DNA of 64,000 bases, taken from positions 372,001 through 436,000 of the forward strand of contig JAJJXM010000030.1 of NCBI GenBank assembly GCA_024516155.1. The letters run 5' to 3'. Source of the DNA: Pyronema omphalodes (Eukaryota > Ascomycota > Pezizomycetes > Pezizales > Pyronemataceae). Of the stretch, positions 10,227-23,100 are shown piece by piece. Both the position numbers and the translations under genes were made by a program. Below the pieces are notes generated by a model. It was not told the DNA's origin. It saw only the letters and a list, made by a program, of their open reading frames with translations, and did not search any database. Each line of letters opens with the position of its first letter. Within the stretch, counting starts at the first letter, position 1.

Positions 10227-10572
10227 CAGTCGACTCGGGTTATAAGGGTACTATCTATAAGAATACCCACTGTAGAAGGGTACCGGCGGCGGTCCCGACG
10301 TTTTTTGTATGGGAATTAAGGGTATCACAGTGTACTGGAATATCCTTAAGAAAATGCCGAAAATTTGTATGGTACCCTTATACAGTGGGGCGGCTGGTGA
10401 TGTGGCTATAGTGCAATTTGGGTGGCGCTAGGACTCCATTTACCTCCGCACTACCCCAGCTCTGTGCATCTCCACCAATCACTCGTGCCAAGCCTCTCGG
10501 TCTTTAAGAATATACATCCTATAAGGGTACACCCCTTCGGTCCCGGCGTACCCTTATAAACCGAGTCGACTG
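10227..10572. mobile_element. 346-bp TA-flanked MITE (Tc1/mariner or pogo type)
   Basis: Terminal inverted repeats of about 25 bp starting CAGTCGACTCGG lie at 10227-10251 and 10548-10572 with one mismatch. TA lies immediately outside both ends (10225-10226 and 10573-10574). A TA duplication and CAGT-type termini fit the Tc1/mariner superfamily. The inside carries further repeated AAGGGTAC/GTACCCTT words and a CCGGCGGCGGTCCC motif repeated in inverted form near the right end. There is no coding capacity. Confidence 0.75.
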
Positions 10573-11021
10573 TAGGCTATATGTATGTAGACTCAGGGTA
10601 CTTTACCACGGGAACCTACATCGTGATACATATCGAGAACTTCCCAGCTTCCCAGCTTGCACCATGGCACCAGTTTCCCGGTACCAGGTGCTTTCTGTAT
10701 ATCGACTGTACATGGGTACTCAATTCAATTCAATCCCATTCGGTTCGGTTCGGTTCAAATAACCCGACCCGACCGGACCGGTATGCCACCACCGGGACCC
10801 CGCATTGTGGCTGTGTTTTATGCAGGGGATGATGGATGGATTGATGATGCAGGGGATGGAAGGGATGGATGGATGAACTCCTACCCGGTTGTACAAAGTT
10901 ACAAAGTTACGAAGGCCCTCCTTCGGTCCTGTCCCATGTCTCCTGCCAAGGTATAACATACCTGGGCAACTGGGCTTGGTCCTTAAACTTCGGGTGCCGA
11001 GATGGGGTTTTGTATACAGTA

Positions 11022-11125
11022 CAGTCGAATCTCGATACCATATTGGGAGTTGTGAGAGATTTCGATTAGGCATATTTGTGGAATGTATAGGGAATCAATT
11101 GACCCCGGTTATCGAAATTTTTGAC
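11022..11125. mobile_element. Possible short pogo-like inverted-repeat remnant
   Basis: The sequence after TA at 11020 reads CAGTCGAATCTCGATACC, and 11107-11125 is a weak inverted counterpart (GGTTATCGAAATTTTTGAC). The similarity is imperfect and the right edge uncertain, so this may be a decayed TA-inserting element or chance. Confidence 0.3.
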
Positions 11126-12246
11126 TACGATAGGGATGGGATTATTAACACCTTGTCGGTTAACTTCAACGGACGAAGATGGAGGAGCCTTGGTGGAGCC
11201 TTGGAGATGGAAGACTCGAGTCTCGAGGTGGAGTCAGATTCTCCAGACATACATACCGCCGCTAAGATGAATTAACACATGGCGCATACGCATGAGTACG
11301 CTAACACACTGGCTTATGCCTTGCCCCTGCCAAGCGATCATGAAAAAAGCTTCCAAGCTTCCAAGAAATTCTTTTCCTTGTTTCAGGTTTCTTAGTGCCC
11401 CTTTTAGTGCGCCGCTTGCTAATTCGTGAAGGATCTCGGTGGTGAGAAAGGCTAAGAAACTAAGAACAGACGAGCATGTGAGGATCACTGATTGATGGGT
11501 GGTGGGTTGGAACGTCGGTGGATCAGTTTGTTATCGAAGATCTTTTGATTTAGTGGTGATTATATGGCTTGGGAGAGGAAGGGTTACGACGCTCTGAGAA
11601 TGGGGCTTGGATTGAGGTTTGGAGGATTATAAAGATCATTGTGTATGTAAAGAGTTTTTATATGATTGTTGCAACTTCGTTACCGAAATGATACTCCTGA
11701 CATCGGTTATACATACACCATTTCCACCATGGCAAACCTTTAACCAGCGGTTCCATGGAAGACTGTAGATTTCGCTGTCCTCCAGTGGATCGTTGGATAA
11801 TTGCGTTTCTTTTTTTAGTACCCGCCCTAGGTGCCTGGTCCCTAGTTTGACACCCGAAACTACCGGTTTAGGCTAAGGTCATGCCGAGCAGTTTAGCGCA
11901 AGTGCGGGACGAAGGACGAACCAGGGTTCGGGATGGGATGTCAGCTCCGAGTGCAACAACGCGCCGAGTTGTCAGCTCCCTCTGGAAAACCATAGATAAA
12001 CAGGAAATCTTGCCGCCTGTCCAACATTTTTTCTTGTTCCCATCCCATCACCTCGACTCACTCTCTTTTGGCTTTGGCTTTGGCTTTATCATTCTTTTTT
12101 TTTCTGTCGTAGAGGGACACAACTTGGAGATCCTTATCACTCGCTCTTTTATCTATTTGAGGATCCTTTAAAAGACCACCAGCACGACGCTCTGAGAACT
12201 CAACAATCAACACAACAATAACGAATACAACACATACGAATACATC
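11126..12246. other. GH17 upstream region
   Basis: No recognisable gene. An ORF at 11881-12171 lacks family features and lies where the promoter and 5' leader of the GH17 gene should be. TTTGGCTTTGGC repeats occur at 12065-12085. CAACAATCAACACAACAATAACG just before the start is a typical unstructured fungal leader. Confidence 0.45.
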
Positions 12247-13273
12247 ATGAAGATCACAATCACCACCCTCCTCGTTGCAGTTGCAACTTTAACCTCCGCT
12301 GCTCCTACCACCAGCTACTTTGCTGGTTTCAACCTTGGTTTGTATACAAAGCTCCACATATCATGCTCACGTTTCTAACATTTCCCAGGTGCAAACGCCA
12401 AAGACGGCTCCTGCAAGACCACCGCTCAATGGCAACAAGAATTCTCCAAGATCAAGTCCTGGTCCACCGGTCGCAAGGCAACTTTCGACACCATTAAACT
12501 CTTCTCCACCGCTGACTGTGACGCCTTGGCCCGTGCTGTTCCTGCTGGTATGTTTCCTTCCTCTATTCTACAGACGCAACCATAACTAAACTCCTCTCCC
12601 CACAGCCCTTGCCAGTGGAGTCAAGCTCTGGGTCGGAGTCTGGAATGTCGACGATGCCAAATTCGGGCGTGAGAAAGCCGCTCTTGAATCCGCAATCCGG
12701 GCCTACCCCGACACCTCCCGTTGGTTGAAGGGAATCAACGTTGGATCCGAGTCCCTATACCGCAAGGAGATCTCTGCCGACAAGCTCGCGCAGCAAATCT
12801 ACGACGTCAAGGGAATGGTACAAATTGCTTTGAACTCTCCCAACACCCCAGTTGGAACCGCCGATACCTGGACCATGTGGGTTCATCCCGACAACAAGCC
12901 CGTTGCTAAGGCTGTCGATGTCGCTATCATGAACGGATTCCCGTATTGGCAGGGAGCTCCCATCGACCAGGGGCTCGCTAAGCTTAAGCAGGCAATTTGG
13001 GATACTAGAAAGGCGGTCGGTTATGAGAAGCCTTTTGTTTTGGGTGAGACGGGTTGGCCGAGTGCTGGCCCTAACTTTGGCGCTGCGGTTGCTTCAAGGG
13101 AAAATGCAGAGAAGTATTGGAAGGCTGCGGCTTGCTGGTTGCAGACTTCGCCTAGCAACTACCCTTGGTTCTGGTTCTCTGGATTCGACGAGCCTAACAG
13201 GGAGTCGACTATTGAGCAGAACTTTGGTGTTGCTGATGCAAACCAGAACTTGAAGTTCAGCCTCAAGTGTTAA
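12247..13273 (+). CDS. Secreted GH17 glucan endo-1,3-beta-glucosidase-like protein
   Basis: GH17 enzymes hydrolyse or remodel beta-1,3-glucan of the fungal wall by a retaining mechanism. Exons 12247-12337, 12389-12547 and 12606-13273 are separated by introns of 51 and 58 nt (GTTTGT...CCCAG and GTATGT...CACAG). The protein is 305 aa with a signal peptide (MKITITTLLVAVATLTSAAP), then YFAGFNLGANAKDGSCKT. The acid/base glutamate is E132 in GINVGSESLYR and the nucleophile is E231 in VLGETGWPSAG. The WFWFSGFDEPNR block near residue 272 is also family-typical. The ORF closes in LKFSLKC, and no GPI-anchor tail or transmembrane segment follows, so a secreted or wall-associated soluble enzyme is likely. 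Confidence 0.93.
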
Positions 13274-13796
13274 ACAAAGCGTTTAACGGATGGAGAAAGG
13301 AGTTAAGACGGTGTTATGCATGCAATGGTTTTATACTTAGATGATGGGTAATGGAGGAATGCATTCGTCGGCGTATTACATGAGATGGGGGTTTTGTAAG
13401 ATGGTTTTCTGTTGTCTGTAATTTTGGATAGTGGAAACAGATTAATAGAATATTTCTTATTGATCTTATCATGGACTATATATAGCCATCTTAAATTTGT
13501 GATAGTGATATGACAACAGTGATGAATTTATGGGTACCCGTACCGTAACTTGAATGTAAGTGTAAGGTATGCGTGGCTGTACCCGTATTTATAATCTACC
13601 CCCACTACGGGTACGATACCTAGAACTTACAAATAATGGATACCTTCCGTAGTTTGTAATTCATAATTCATAATTCATAATCCGTAACACCACATATCCC
13701 CATCCACCCCCCGGCATCATCACCAGCATCCCCAATAAACACCTTCAATTAAAATTATAGTCATAATACGTATATTACACTACCATACATCAACAA
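13274..13796. other. Intergenic between GH17 and tRNA-His
   Basis: No gene is seen. Short ATAATTC repeats occur at about 13662-13680, and the stretch is otherwise AT-rich. Confidence 0.5.
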
Positions 13797-13868
13797 GTCG
13801 GCATAGTATAGTGGTGAGTACAGCTCGTTGTGGCCGAGCAGACCCATGTTCGATTCATGGTGCCGACA
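13797..13868 (+). tRNA. tRNA-His (anticodon GTG)
   Basis: The 72-nt cloverleaf folds completely. The acceptor stem is GTCGGCA with TGCCGAC and discriminator A. The D-arm is GTATAGTGGTGAGTAC, and the anticodon stem GCTCG/CGAGC has loop TTGTGGC giving anticodon GTG. The T-arm CCATG-TTCGATT-CATGG follows a 4-nt variable loop. A/B-box promoters are the internal AGTATAGTGGT and GTTCGATTC. A T5 run 4 nt downstream (13873-13877) is a Pol III terminator. There is no intron. G-1 would be added after transcription, as is usual for eukaryotic tRNA-His. Confidence 0.95.
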
Positions 13869-16800
13869 ATTGTTTTTCCTTTTCCCTTTCGCATGTACTC
13901 GTACTTGAAGATGGTGCCGATGGTATTTTTTTTTTCTCCCCTTTCGCATCTACTTTTTAGGCATGAGTCGTTTTTGTTAGTTGCTTTTTGGTTTGATTGG
14001 CTTTTCTTAGAGGAGTGGGGGAGTGGGGGTGCGGGAGTGGGTAGAGATGTGGAATATAATTTTTTTTTATCGAAGGAAATAATATTTTTTTTTTTTTTTT
14101 TTTTTGGATATTTTTTAATGATTAGAATGGAAATAGAAACAGAAATGATGAAAACAGAAAAAAAACAAGCAGAAGGAAAGGAAAGGAAAGGAAAGGAAAG
14201 GAAAGGAAAGGAAAGGAAAGGAAAGGAAAGGAAAGAAAAGAAAAGAAGAAGGAAAGAAGTATGGAAGATTATGTATGATACCATGATACTCTGAAGATCC
14301 CAGACAAGAGCTAGAAATGTCTATATACATACATATATACAATATGTGGATTTATAATATGGTGGCTGTGAACTGAGGATGGGGGAATTGAGCTGTGGTG
14401 AGGTACACTTGGTTACTTGGTCACTTGGTTATGTAATGAGACGCCAAGATAAAGGTAATAGGAAGAGATGTGATTTTGAGTTATTGTTGGAATGATGCTG
14501 CGGGAATTTCTGGGTTTGGATGGTGGAGTGTTGATGAAGCGGAGGGAAGGGGAGGAAAGGGAAGTTTCATGATATTCCGCTACAAAAGAACTTTCCAATA
14601 TCTCCAGTCCATCTGTCTTGCTATCTGTCTTATAGCCACTCAAATATTCCCCATCCCTTTCACAACCCCCCCCCCCCCCCCCCCCCTCCCCCCCGCGATT
14701 CCCAATCACCCGTTTTTTTTCCGATTAATTAACAAATCGACGTAACTACAGTCTACACAATACTGTATACATCGATACTTACTTATTCCAGCACGGCAGG
14801 TTTAGTTACAACTTGCAGCTTGCACTGAACAAAAATAGAGGGTTTTGCATGTTTCCATGCCGGGACTCATGGATGAAAAAGGCCTGAAATTGATATCAAT
14901 GTTGCCGGCGTCAATGAACTTAGATATATGGCAATATATCCAGCCTTGAAGAAAAGGGATATGGTTTTTAGTCTTTGATCTTTAATCTTTAATCTTTTGT
15001 GACTTTTCTTTGGACTCAGGAGTAACGGCTCGGTCTTGTTGTTTCGATATATCCACGTCCCACGTCTGCGTGTAATTATTTTACGTATCATGTATCACGT
15101 ATCATGTATTATGAAGGTATTATATTAATAATAGCAGCGAAAGGTTGGAAAAGGGGATAAGGGCTATAGCTACACTGATGGGGTATGTGAATTACGGATT
15201 TTGTGGTGTTGATATGGATTTTAATGGGCATATGTAGCTATAGTGTTTCATTTCAGAAATGGGAATTTTGTTAAGGCTTGAGTGGGAGATTGTGCAGGAT
15301 TCCGGGATTTGGATTCTTGGGGCGTGGGTCTGGGGGTGATTTAATGTGGTTGATTTGCGGGTTGGGAGGTTGGTCTGGTAAGATGGTTGGTAGGTTGATG
15401 GGTTGGTAGGTTGATGGGTTGGTAGGTTGATGGGTTGGTAGGTTGATGGGTTGGTAGGTTGATGGGTTGGTAGATTGTGGCAATGTGGAGAATATGGAGA
15501 ATATGGAGAATATGGAGAATATGGAGAATATGGAGAATATGGAGAATATGGAGAATATGGAGAATATGGAGAATATGGAGAATATGGAGAATATGGAGAA
15601 TATGGAGAATATGGAGAATATGGAGAATATGGAGAATATGGAGAATACGGGCTCTGGGAGAGTCGGCTTTGAGGAGGCTGGTGGTGGGACAAGAATCTTC
15701 TTGGATACTTGAACGCTTTTGTTGTTACGGTTTACTTGAGGTAATGGTTATGGTCATGGTGTATATGAAACAAAAGGGTAATGAAGATATGAATAAATTT
15801 GCTTATATTACCATCAGTACGTAATATTTATCGGTTTTGGGAACTGTTGATCACTACCCATAAAAATATTTATATATCCCGCATGCTGTACAATATTGAG
15901 ATTGCAATGAACTAGACCTACCTGATTTTCGAAGATACATGCCAAAACAAGTTTCCAAGGTCCTAACCGTTCGAGTCTCCAAGGGTGCTATTATCCAAGA
16001 TATAATCGGTATAAGAATTAAAGATTTTATTACGGTATCATGATTTGGCTGCGAGTTTCCAACCAGATGATGTGAAATGTAGTATTTACCACAGCATGCC
16101 AGGATGGAGATGAAGATAATGCATATGTAGACAAATAGCCGAATCATAATTATCAGTGTTCATTCTTCAACTATCCCTTATTTATGTGATAACCCCTGTA
16201 AAACACACCGCAGATGAAGAAGTAAAGAATTGTTCGATCCTCAACCAAACCAGAGACGCGTATGCTGCAAATTTTGAAGTCGGTCATAGTCCAAGGTGCT
16301 GGATGGACGGCTACCAATATATAGTTCAGTTCCGTCCAGTCCCATCCAGTCGGGTCAGAACCCTGGGCTAGACCGGATGGACCGTGGGGAACACTCGCGG
16401 GGTATTGAGTCGTTGTCTTGATTGTCTTATTCGGTGATAGGATGCCAGAGATAGTTTGGGTCACGGCCAATGGTTGATGCTGGGCAAAGACCTAGAAAAG
16501 ATTTCACACAGACGGTTTGGTAGTGATGAACAATCGTTTCAAAAACTCTAGTGAGTAATCGTTTTTTTTTTCTTTTTACAACATTGCAAACCCCTGCTGG
16601 TGTTTATCAGCCACGGTTTTTGGAAATAATATATGTGGAACTAGGAAGGGAAACATAACTGTCGAGATTATGGTTGGAGATATAAGGAGAGGATTCTGGT
16701 GCGTCATGTGAATATTGTAGTTTTTCTTATATCAGGGAGGTTGAATTATAAAGATAATTGCACGATATTTCGGGCAAATGTTGTCCTAGATTGGCGTGAT

Positions 16801-17033
16801 CCGTAGCTAAACACTGACCTTAAGAGGATTTGAAAATACCAAAATATATAGCAAAGAAATAACGCATGTCTTGATGTTCATCATTTTAATCTGCATGATA
16901 ATTTCTCGCAGCTATGCACCCAAATCTCATGCATAAACACTTAGCGCATCTCTCGCGTTAGTCTCGGCTAAAAGCTTCAACTGCACGCGTATCTCGGACA
17001 CGCCAGCTCCCCACACCACAAGCCATCAGCACC
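13869..17033. other. Intergenic, simple repeats, no supported gene
   Basis: The stretch holds a poly-T run (about 14080-14105), a GGAAA array (about 14175-14236), a poly-C run (about 14668-14692), and two minisatellites listed separately. From 15,700 to 17,030 I see only AT-rich sequence and a short GTCCAGTCCCATCCAGTCGG repeat near 16,335. No domain-bearing ORF was found. Confidence 0.55.
15376..15645. repeat. Two adjacent minisatellites (16-bp and 9-bp units)
   Basis: 15376-15472 is a 16-bp unit GATGGGTTGGTAGGTT repeated about six times. Directly after it, 15485-15645 is a 9-bp unit GAATATGGA repeated about 18 times almost perfectly. The 9-bp unit is a multiple of three, so all six frames stay open and produce false ORFs (ENM, GEY, RIW or SPY repeats). 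Confidence 0.9.
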
Positions 17034-18041
17034 ATGCCGTCCCCGAATCCCGAATCCATCCTCCCCACACACCTGCGAAAATCCCTCCTCAAATCATCAC
17101 ACGTCCAGAGTCTCTGGAGTGGATTCGGGAGTATCTACCGTCTAACATTCTCCGGTTCACCCAAGAGTCTAATCCTAAAGCACGTCGACCCGCCACGTTC
17201 CAGCTCCGAATCCGATCAGAGAAAATTAATCAGTTACCGAATCGAACGATATTTCTATTCCCATCTTTCCTCAAATCTACCTGAAAAATGTAAAGTCGCT
17301 ACGAAATACCCCGTCGACGCTGCTTTCGAAAATACCGCTATGTTGTTGGAAGACTTGGCTGTGGATTATCAGTTGGATCCTTATAGCTTGGATTTTAAAC
17401 AAGCTACTGTTGTCCTGAAATGGTTGGCTAGGTTTCATGCTACATTTTGGGGAAAGGTGGAGTCATTGCCACAGATACCACCGCCATTGGAGGCCGGGGA
17501 AAATGCAGGTGATGGGATTTGGATGAATGGAGGGTATTGGTATTTGGCTACTAGACGGGATGAGTTTTCGTACGTGGAAGATAAAGCATGGGCACCATTG
17601 GCAGAGGAGGTAGCCAGGATTCTATCGGATCCTAAGAGATTGGGAAGGACGTTGGTACATGGGGATCTAAAGGCGGCAAATATTGTGTTTGCGAAGGGAT
17701 ATGAGAATTGTGCGGTGTATGACTTTCAGTATGTAGGTGCAGGGCTAGGTGTGGTGGATTTGGTCTACTTTCTGGGGACAGCGGTAGATAGAGCGGTTAT
17801 GGGACATGACGGAAAGGTGCAGGAGTTGCTGAAGGTGTATTGGGAGGAGTTAGTCGGGGTTTTAGGAGAGGTGGGATTGGGCGGATATACTGAAGACTTG
17901 ATGAAGCGAGATTTGGAGCTAGCAGCTTTGGATTGGAGGAGGTTTATGGAGGGATGGGGGATGTGGGGTGGGGGTCAAGGATGGGTTATGAGGATGTCCG
18001 ATATAGTTATAAAAAGGTGGGAGCGTGGGGAGACGATCTGA
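17034..18041 (+). CDS. APH/EcKL (choline-kinase-like) family phosphotransferase
   Basis: Single-exon gene, 335 aa. The fold is that of aminoglycoside/ecdysteroid/choline kinase-like phosphotransferases. The Brenner motif VHGDLKAANIVF has H209 and catalytic D211, followed by the metal-binding VYDFQYVGAGLGVVDLVYFL with D230. An N-terminal lobe with SGFGSIYRLTF (ATP-loop-like) and ILKH (candidate ATP-binding lysine) precedes TAMLLEDLA and WLARFHATFW, which recur in fungal members of this group. The substrate cannot be told from sequence; small molecules such as steroids, antibiotics or amino-alcohols are known for relatives. It stands alone, with long intergenic regions on both sides and no sign of a biosynthetic cluster. 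Confidence 0.82.
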   Translation: MPSPNPESILPTHLRKSLLKSSHVQSLWSGFGSIYRLTFSGSPKSLILKHVDPPRSSSESDQRKLISYRIERYFYSHLSSNLPEKCKVATKYPVDAAFENTAMLLEDLAVDYQLDPYSLDFKQATVVLKWLARFHATFWGKVESLPQIPPPLEAGENAGDGIWMNGGYWYLATRRDEFSYVEDKAWAPLAEEVARILSDPKRLGRTLVHGDLKAANIVFAKGYENCAVYDFQYVGAGLGVVDLVYFLGTAVDRAVMGHDGKVQELLKVYWEELVGVLGEVGLGGYTEDLMKRDLELAALDWRRFMEGWGMWGGGQGWVMRMSDIVIKRWERGETI

Positions 18042-20113
18042 TCTATCAAAATTCAGGATTGTACTTGGCGCAGTAGTTTGATTGCCAGAAAACGGGGATT
18101 TCGCCTCCGTAGAATGCTAGAATAGGAGTTTGGTGCTTGACAACGAGTCAACGACTAAGTTCTAAAGCGATCGAGCCAAAACTGAGATCCTAGTGATTCA
18201 ATTTTTCGGGACTGCTATACAGAATAAGAAGAGATGGTTTGCCACAAAAATACTATGGAGATCGTTGCAGTAATCAGAACCAAATTATAATGTGTTTGCA
18301 TCAAGTTCGAAAAAATTCTGAGACGAAATCAAAATCTAGAATAATAAACACCTTCAATCCAACTAGGGTCACGCCCTAACTTAGCACGAACTTGTCTAAC
18401 AGGATTATTACCGCGGAAATGACCAGAGAATACTGTAGTAATCTGAATCTGACAAACGACAGATTGAAAACATTTGAAATATAATTACGGCATTTCTGCT
18501 AAAGAATGGGCAATATTGAGTGCTTCTAAGAGGAGGCTATCTTGTTATCTTCAAAGGGAATCGAAATCGGTTGAAAGCGGCCGAATATATTACCAATGCA
18601 GAACTGTAGCTCGGTACAAAGTTATAAAGCGCCAGTATCTACACGTGATGGATTATTCAGAAGCACGCATATATAAGTTCATCCAAAAAACGACAGATTC
18701 TACTATTGTTGCCGTGAAATTCCTGACACCAAACGGTGTTCTAGCATGTCCATCTAAAAATAGGCAGCGGCGTTGCACTCGTTGGGTTTCCACGCCCGCG
18801 CGATAGCACGGCGTACATTAAGGTTCAGACGGGTGGCATTCGGGAATTTCTCAATATGCGTTTCATAACCAGCTCTAATTCACGAAAGCAGCACATAGCG
18901 GGTTGCACAATGGAAGCGGAAAGATGGGGTAGTGGGTTATGGGCAGCGGAAAGGTTGTCGAGGGTGCGTTCGGCGGCTCATTGGGTGTCACTCGACCTAA
19001 CCCAAACCCACACCACGCCGTCGCCGAAGGCGCTTCGATCGACGTTGAGGGACATTAACGCGATGTCTAAAGACTGAAGCGAAAATCGCACATCTGTATA
19101 GCCGTAATAGTTTTGGGTATACGTGGTTGATGGAAGGCGGTCGTCTTGTCATTTTGCCGGGTGCAGTGATGCTAGAGAGTGCCTGCCGGACAAACCAATT
19201 ACATTAGAGGCCCAAAGGATTCCAGCGCAACACCACAAATTAGACGTTGCAACGTTACAACACATAGTTACCACACTAGCAAACGAACAGGCGGAAGCGC
19301 CCCACAAAATCGCAAGTACATACGCATCTACCAATATTATTTACTGTTATTGATTCGAATTGGCCTTCGTAGAGCTTTTGATTCTCTCGTTTCTTAACAA
19401 GCTTTTTGAATCATGATTGCTTTGTTGCTGTTACATATGAATTATGTAAAGTGCACCCGATCCATGGAAACCCACGACGGCAACGATATCGTGTGTAATA
19501 GCGCAATTTTTACACCCCGCGGAATGTCGGCTACATGTTGAACTGCTGTTCGGCCGATTAAGTTTCGAAAAATATGCAGTTTCTAAGTAGGAAGAATGTG
19601 AAGGATGAATTTTCCAGTGCGGGCGGGTTCCGTACAGTTTGGTTGTATTCCAAACGCTATGCGACTTGTCAATTTGCACCAACGATTCAGGCCGAGACTA
19701 GCAAGTGTGCTTCTAGGAAACAACCACACTTAGGCTACATTGTACGTAAGGCATCACTGAATGGGCAACTTAACAACACATAGGTGTGCTAATTTTTAAC
19801 TTCAATGGATGCACGTGTGTTTTCTTAAGATGTATTCAGGCGTTTCTCCACAAATGGGGTATTGCAATGTGCGGCGCTTCGTTCCAGACCATCTGAAAGC
19901 AGTATTCTCAACGCATGTGGTGGGCCATACCTGCCAAAAAATTGGTGCAACTGAAAGAGTCTTGCCAGATAGAAAAAGTAGTTATCCGCTCTAGCACTGG
20001 GAAAACTTCGGGTTTATCTATTTTCTTGTCACTGTCCTCCTACCTTGGCCGAATTACAATACTCTCACTACCCTCTCGCCACCCTCGCGGCAATAGACTC
20101 AGAAGCCACTGAA
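18042..20113. other. Intergenic about 2 kb, no supported gene
   Basis: Short ORFs (18474-18806, 18856-19077, 19123-19353 and others) show no domain. A more GC-rich patch lies at about 18760-19030. An additional upstream exon of the following CorA-ankyrin gene could sit before 20113, but I cannot place one. Confidence 0.4.
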
Positions 20114-23100
20114 ATGAGTCATAAGATGGCGAGCGGTATGCCAACTATAATGGACGTACTGATTGGCGAAAATCGGTATGCAGTGAAATCAGAATCTGAT
20201 TTGATGAAGGCACTCGAGGATAGTGGACATCAGAAGGTATGGAATATTTTCTAAAGGAAATTCCCTTGCTAATGAAATTGCTCTCCAGGACATACCTACG
20301 ATCATTATGTAAGAGATTACAATTCTTCAATCCCAGACGTGCTCAATTTTTAATCTATTGACCCTCTATGCTGACACAATTAATCCAGCCTTCGTTCGAA
20401 TAACCTGCCACCAATGATATTAGGGATGTTATATAATTATGTTCCTCAGTTGAACCAATTCCAGGTCAAGCTTCCTGGATTTCCGGGACAAATCAGTAGT
20501 TTCTTTACGTCTGATCCTGCATCAGATAGTTACATCAAGCAACGTCAGTGCACGTGTTGTGCTGAAGCTGACTCCAATTGCGGTAAGTATCATCGCGATG
20601 GTATTTTTCGTTGATAGATTGAAACTTAGCTAATTGAATTGATTGATAGGGTGGGAATGCCAGGAAGTACTTAATACCCATTATGTAGAATATGTTACCC
20701 CAGCACCACAAGGACATCCTCCAACTGCTCCACACGAAACCAGGTCTACTTCAGAAATAACGTTTCATTTATTACGTAGAAGCGGGGATTCTCATTTGAA
20801 TCATGCCAATGATGGCAAAACAACGAAGAGAATCAAAGATCCGGAGTACAATGAGCACGTATTTACGCCCAAAAATCAGAAATTATTCTTCCTGTCCAAC
20901 CAGGCTGAGGGTCGCAAATTTCTCTTCACAAATGATTGGTTCTCAGATCAAATCAGTACCTCTCTGGCCTCACTAAGAGATATTTTATCACTGGAACAAA
21001 TCTGCAAGGAATGGGATACAATTCTCAGTTACTGCACTCAGCAGTTGAACAATGCGGTACGTGTTACAAAAGTATGTCAGATTGGTAAATTACTAATTGA
21101 TGTTGCAGAGAATAATCATAACGGATAGAAATAAAGATCCAGAACATCTCTTGAACAACATTGCCGAAGTAACGGACATAGTGTATCAACTCGAGATTAT
21201 ACACCAATATCAGTGCCAATGGATATCATCGCTCAATAGTTTATCCTGGAACAAACGTGAATCTGAAGACTATCGTGATATACTGAAACGCATGGAGACC
21301 ATTGGGAAAGATATATCAAACAAGATGGATGTTTCCTTTCAACGTGTAGGTATTTTTTCTCTTCCCATACGTATAATAATATCATTCCAACATTGTGTAT
21401 CTGCAAGGAATGATTGAAACCAAGATATTACTTTTCCTTGATGCAGAAAACTAACAAACGCAATAGGCATCCAACATCATGTCAATCTACGAGGCTTCCA
21501 AGGCCAGAGAACAAGGAGCAAGCATGAGAAGACTCTCATGGGTTACTGTAACACTCTCCGTGCCAACTATGCATATTTGCATCCCGTACATATCTGACCT
21601 GTTGCAGTTTATATTTCTTCCTCTACTATTTGTTGCGGTATGTTCTTCTCCCATAAATATCCTCCTTCTACTCTGTCTCTCTATACGGGTAGGAACAAGC
21701 TAATGATGGCGTACAGAGTTTATACGGCATGAATATCGACATTCTTCAAGATCCCCAACCATCTTGGACCACGTACTTCTACCTCGCCGTACCTGTATTT
21801 TTCCTTGTTATGTCATCCGTTGTCGGCATTAAGTATGGACGCAAAATTGCGGGGTTACGCATCTTATTGCTGGATTATTGGCATAGGATTCCAAAATTAT
21901 GCAAAAAAACCAGAGTTTCTGATGAAGAATATGGTGACCCTTCATCCACCGCGGAATTCGACGGATCCAGGCATACACAAGAACGCTCAGGATATATCCA
22001 GCTACTGTGCGATTCAATAAAAGCTGGAAACACGGCAGTAGCCGAGTGGCTTATTATCCCCGGCATACCTATCGACAGCCGGAACGCTCGTGGTTGGACT
22101 GCTCTTCAGTTAGCTGCGGAATATGGACAAAAAAACGTCGTTGGGAAGCTTTTGCAACATGGAGCGGATATCAACGCAATTCCATCCACGCTCTCAGGGG
22201 CAAGGACCGCACTACAGGCTGCTTCTGGATCTGGTCGTTTGGATATTGTTAATCGACTGTTGGAGATGAAGGCTGATGTGAATGCTGGGCCGGCTAAAAG
22301 AGATGGACGAACTGCTATACAAGCCGCCGCTGGAACTGGTTATTTGGATATTGTAAATCGGCTGTTGGAAGTCAAGGCGGATGTGAATTCCGGGCCTGCT
22401 AGGTTTGGTGGACGAACCGCTCTACAAGCAGCTTCTGAATCTGGTAATTTGGATGTTATAAATCGGCTGTTGGAGGTCAAGGCGGATGTGGATGCTGGGC
22501 CAGCTTACGAAAATGGACGAACTGCTCTACAAGCCGCCGCTGGAACTGGTCATTTGAATATTGTAAATCGGCTGTTGGAGGTCAAGGCGGATGTGGATGC
22601 TGAGCCAGCTTACGAAAATGGACGAACTGCTCTACAAGCAGCTGCAGAATCTGGTCATTTGAATATTGTAAATCGGCTGTTGGAAGCCAAGGCTTTTGTG
22701 AATGCTTCGCCGGCTGGAGAGAGAGGAAGAACTGCCCTACAAGCAGCCGCTGGATGCGGCCATTTGGACGTTGTGAATAGGCTGTTAGAAGTTAAAGCGC
22801 ATGTGAATGCTTGGTACGACAGAAGAGGTTCACGAACAGCTTTACAAGCAGCTGCTGAGTGCGGTTCTTTGGATGTTGTAAATCGGCTGTTGGAAGTCAA
22901 CGCGGATGTGAATGCCGGGCCAGCTAGAAACAATGGACGAACTGCTATACAAGCCGCCGCTGGAACTGGTCATTTGGATGTTGTAAATCGGCTGTTGGAG
23001 GTCAAGGCGGATGTGAATGCTAGGCCAGCTTACGGAAATGGACGAACTGCTCTACAAGCAGCTGCAGAATCTGGTTATTTGAATATTGTTAATCGACTGC

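Noticed and set aside
11881..12171. 96-aa ORF upstream of GH17
   Set aside because: No domain, lies in the expected promoter/leader, ends in low-complexity hydrophobic sequence.
15192..15692. 166-aa minus ORF with PYS repeats and plus-strand ENM/GEY/RIW ORFs
   Set aside because: Artefact of the 9-bp and 16-bp minisatellites.
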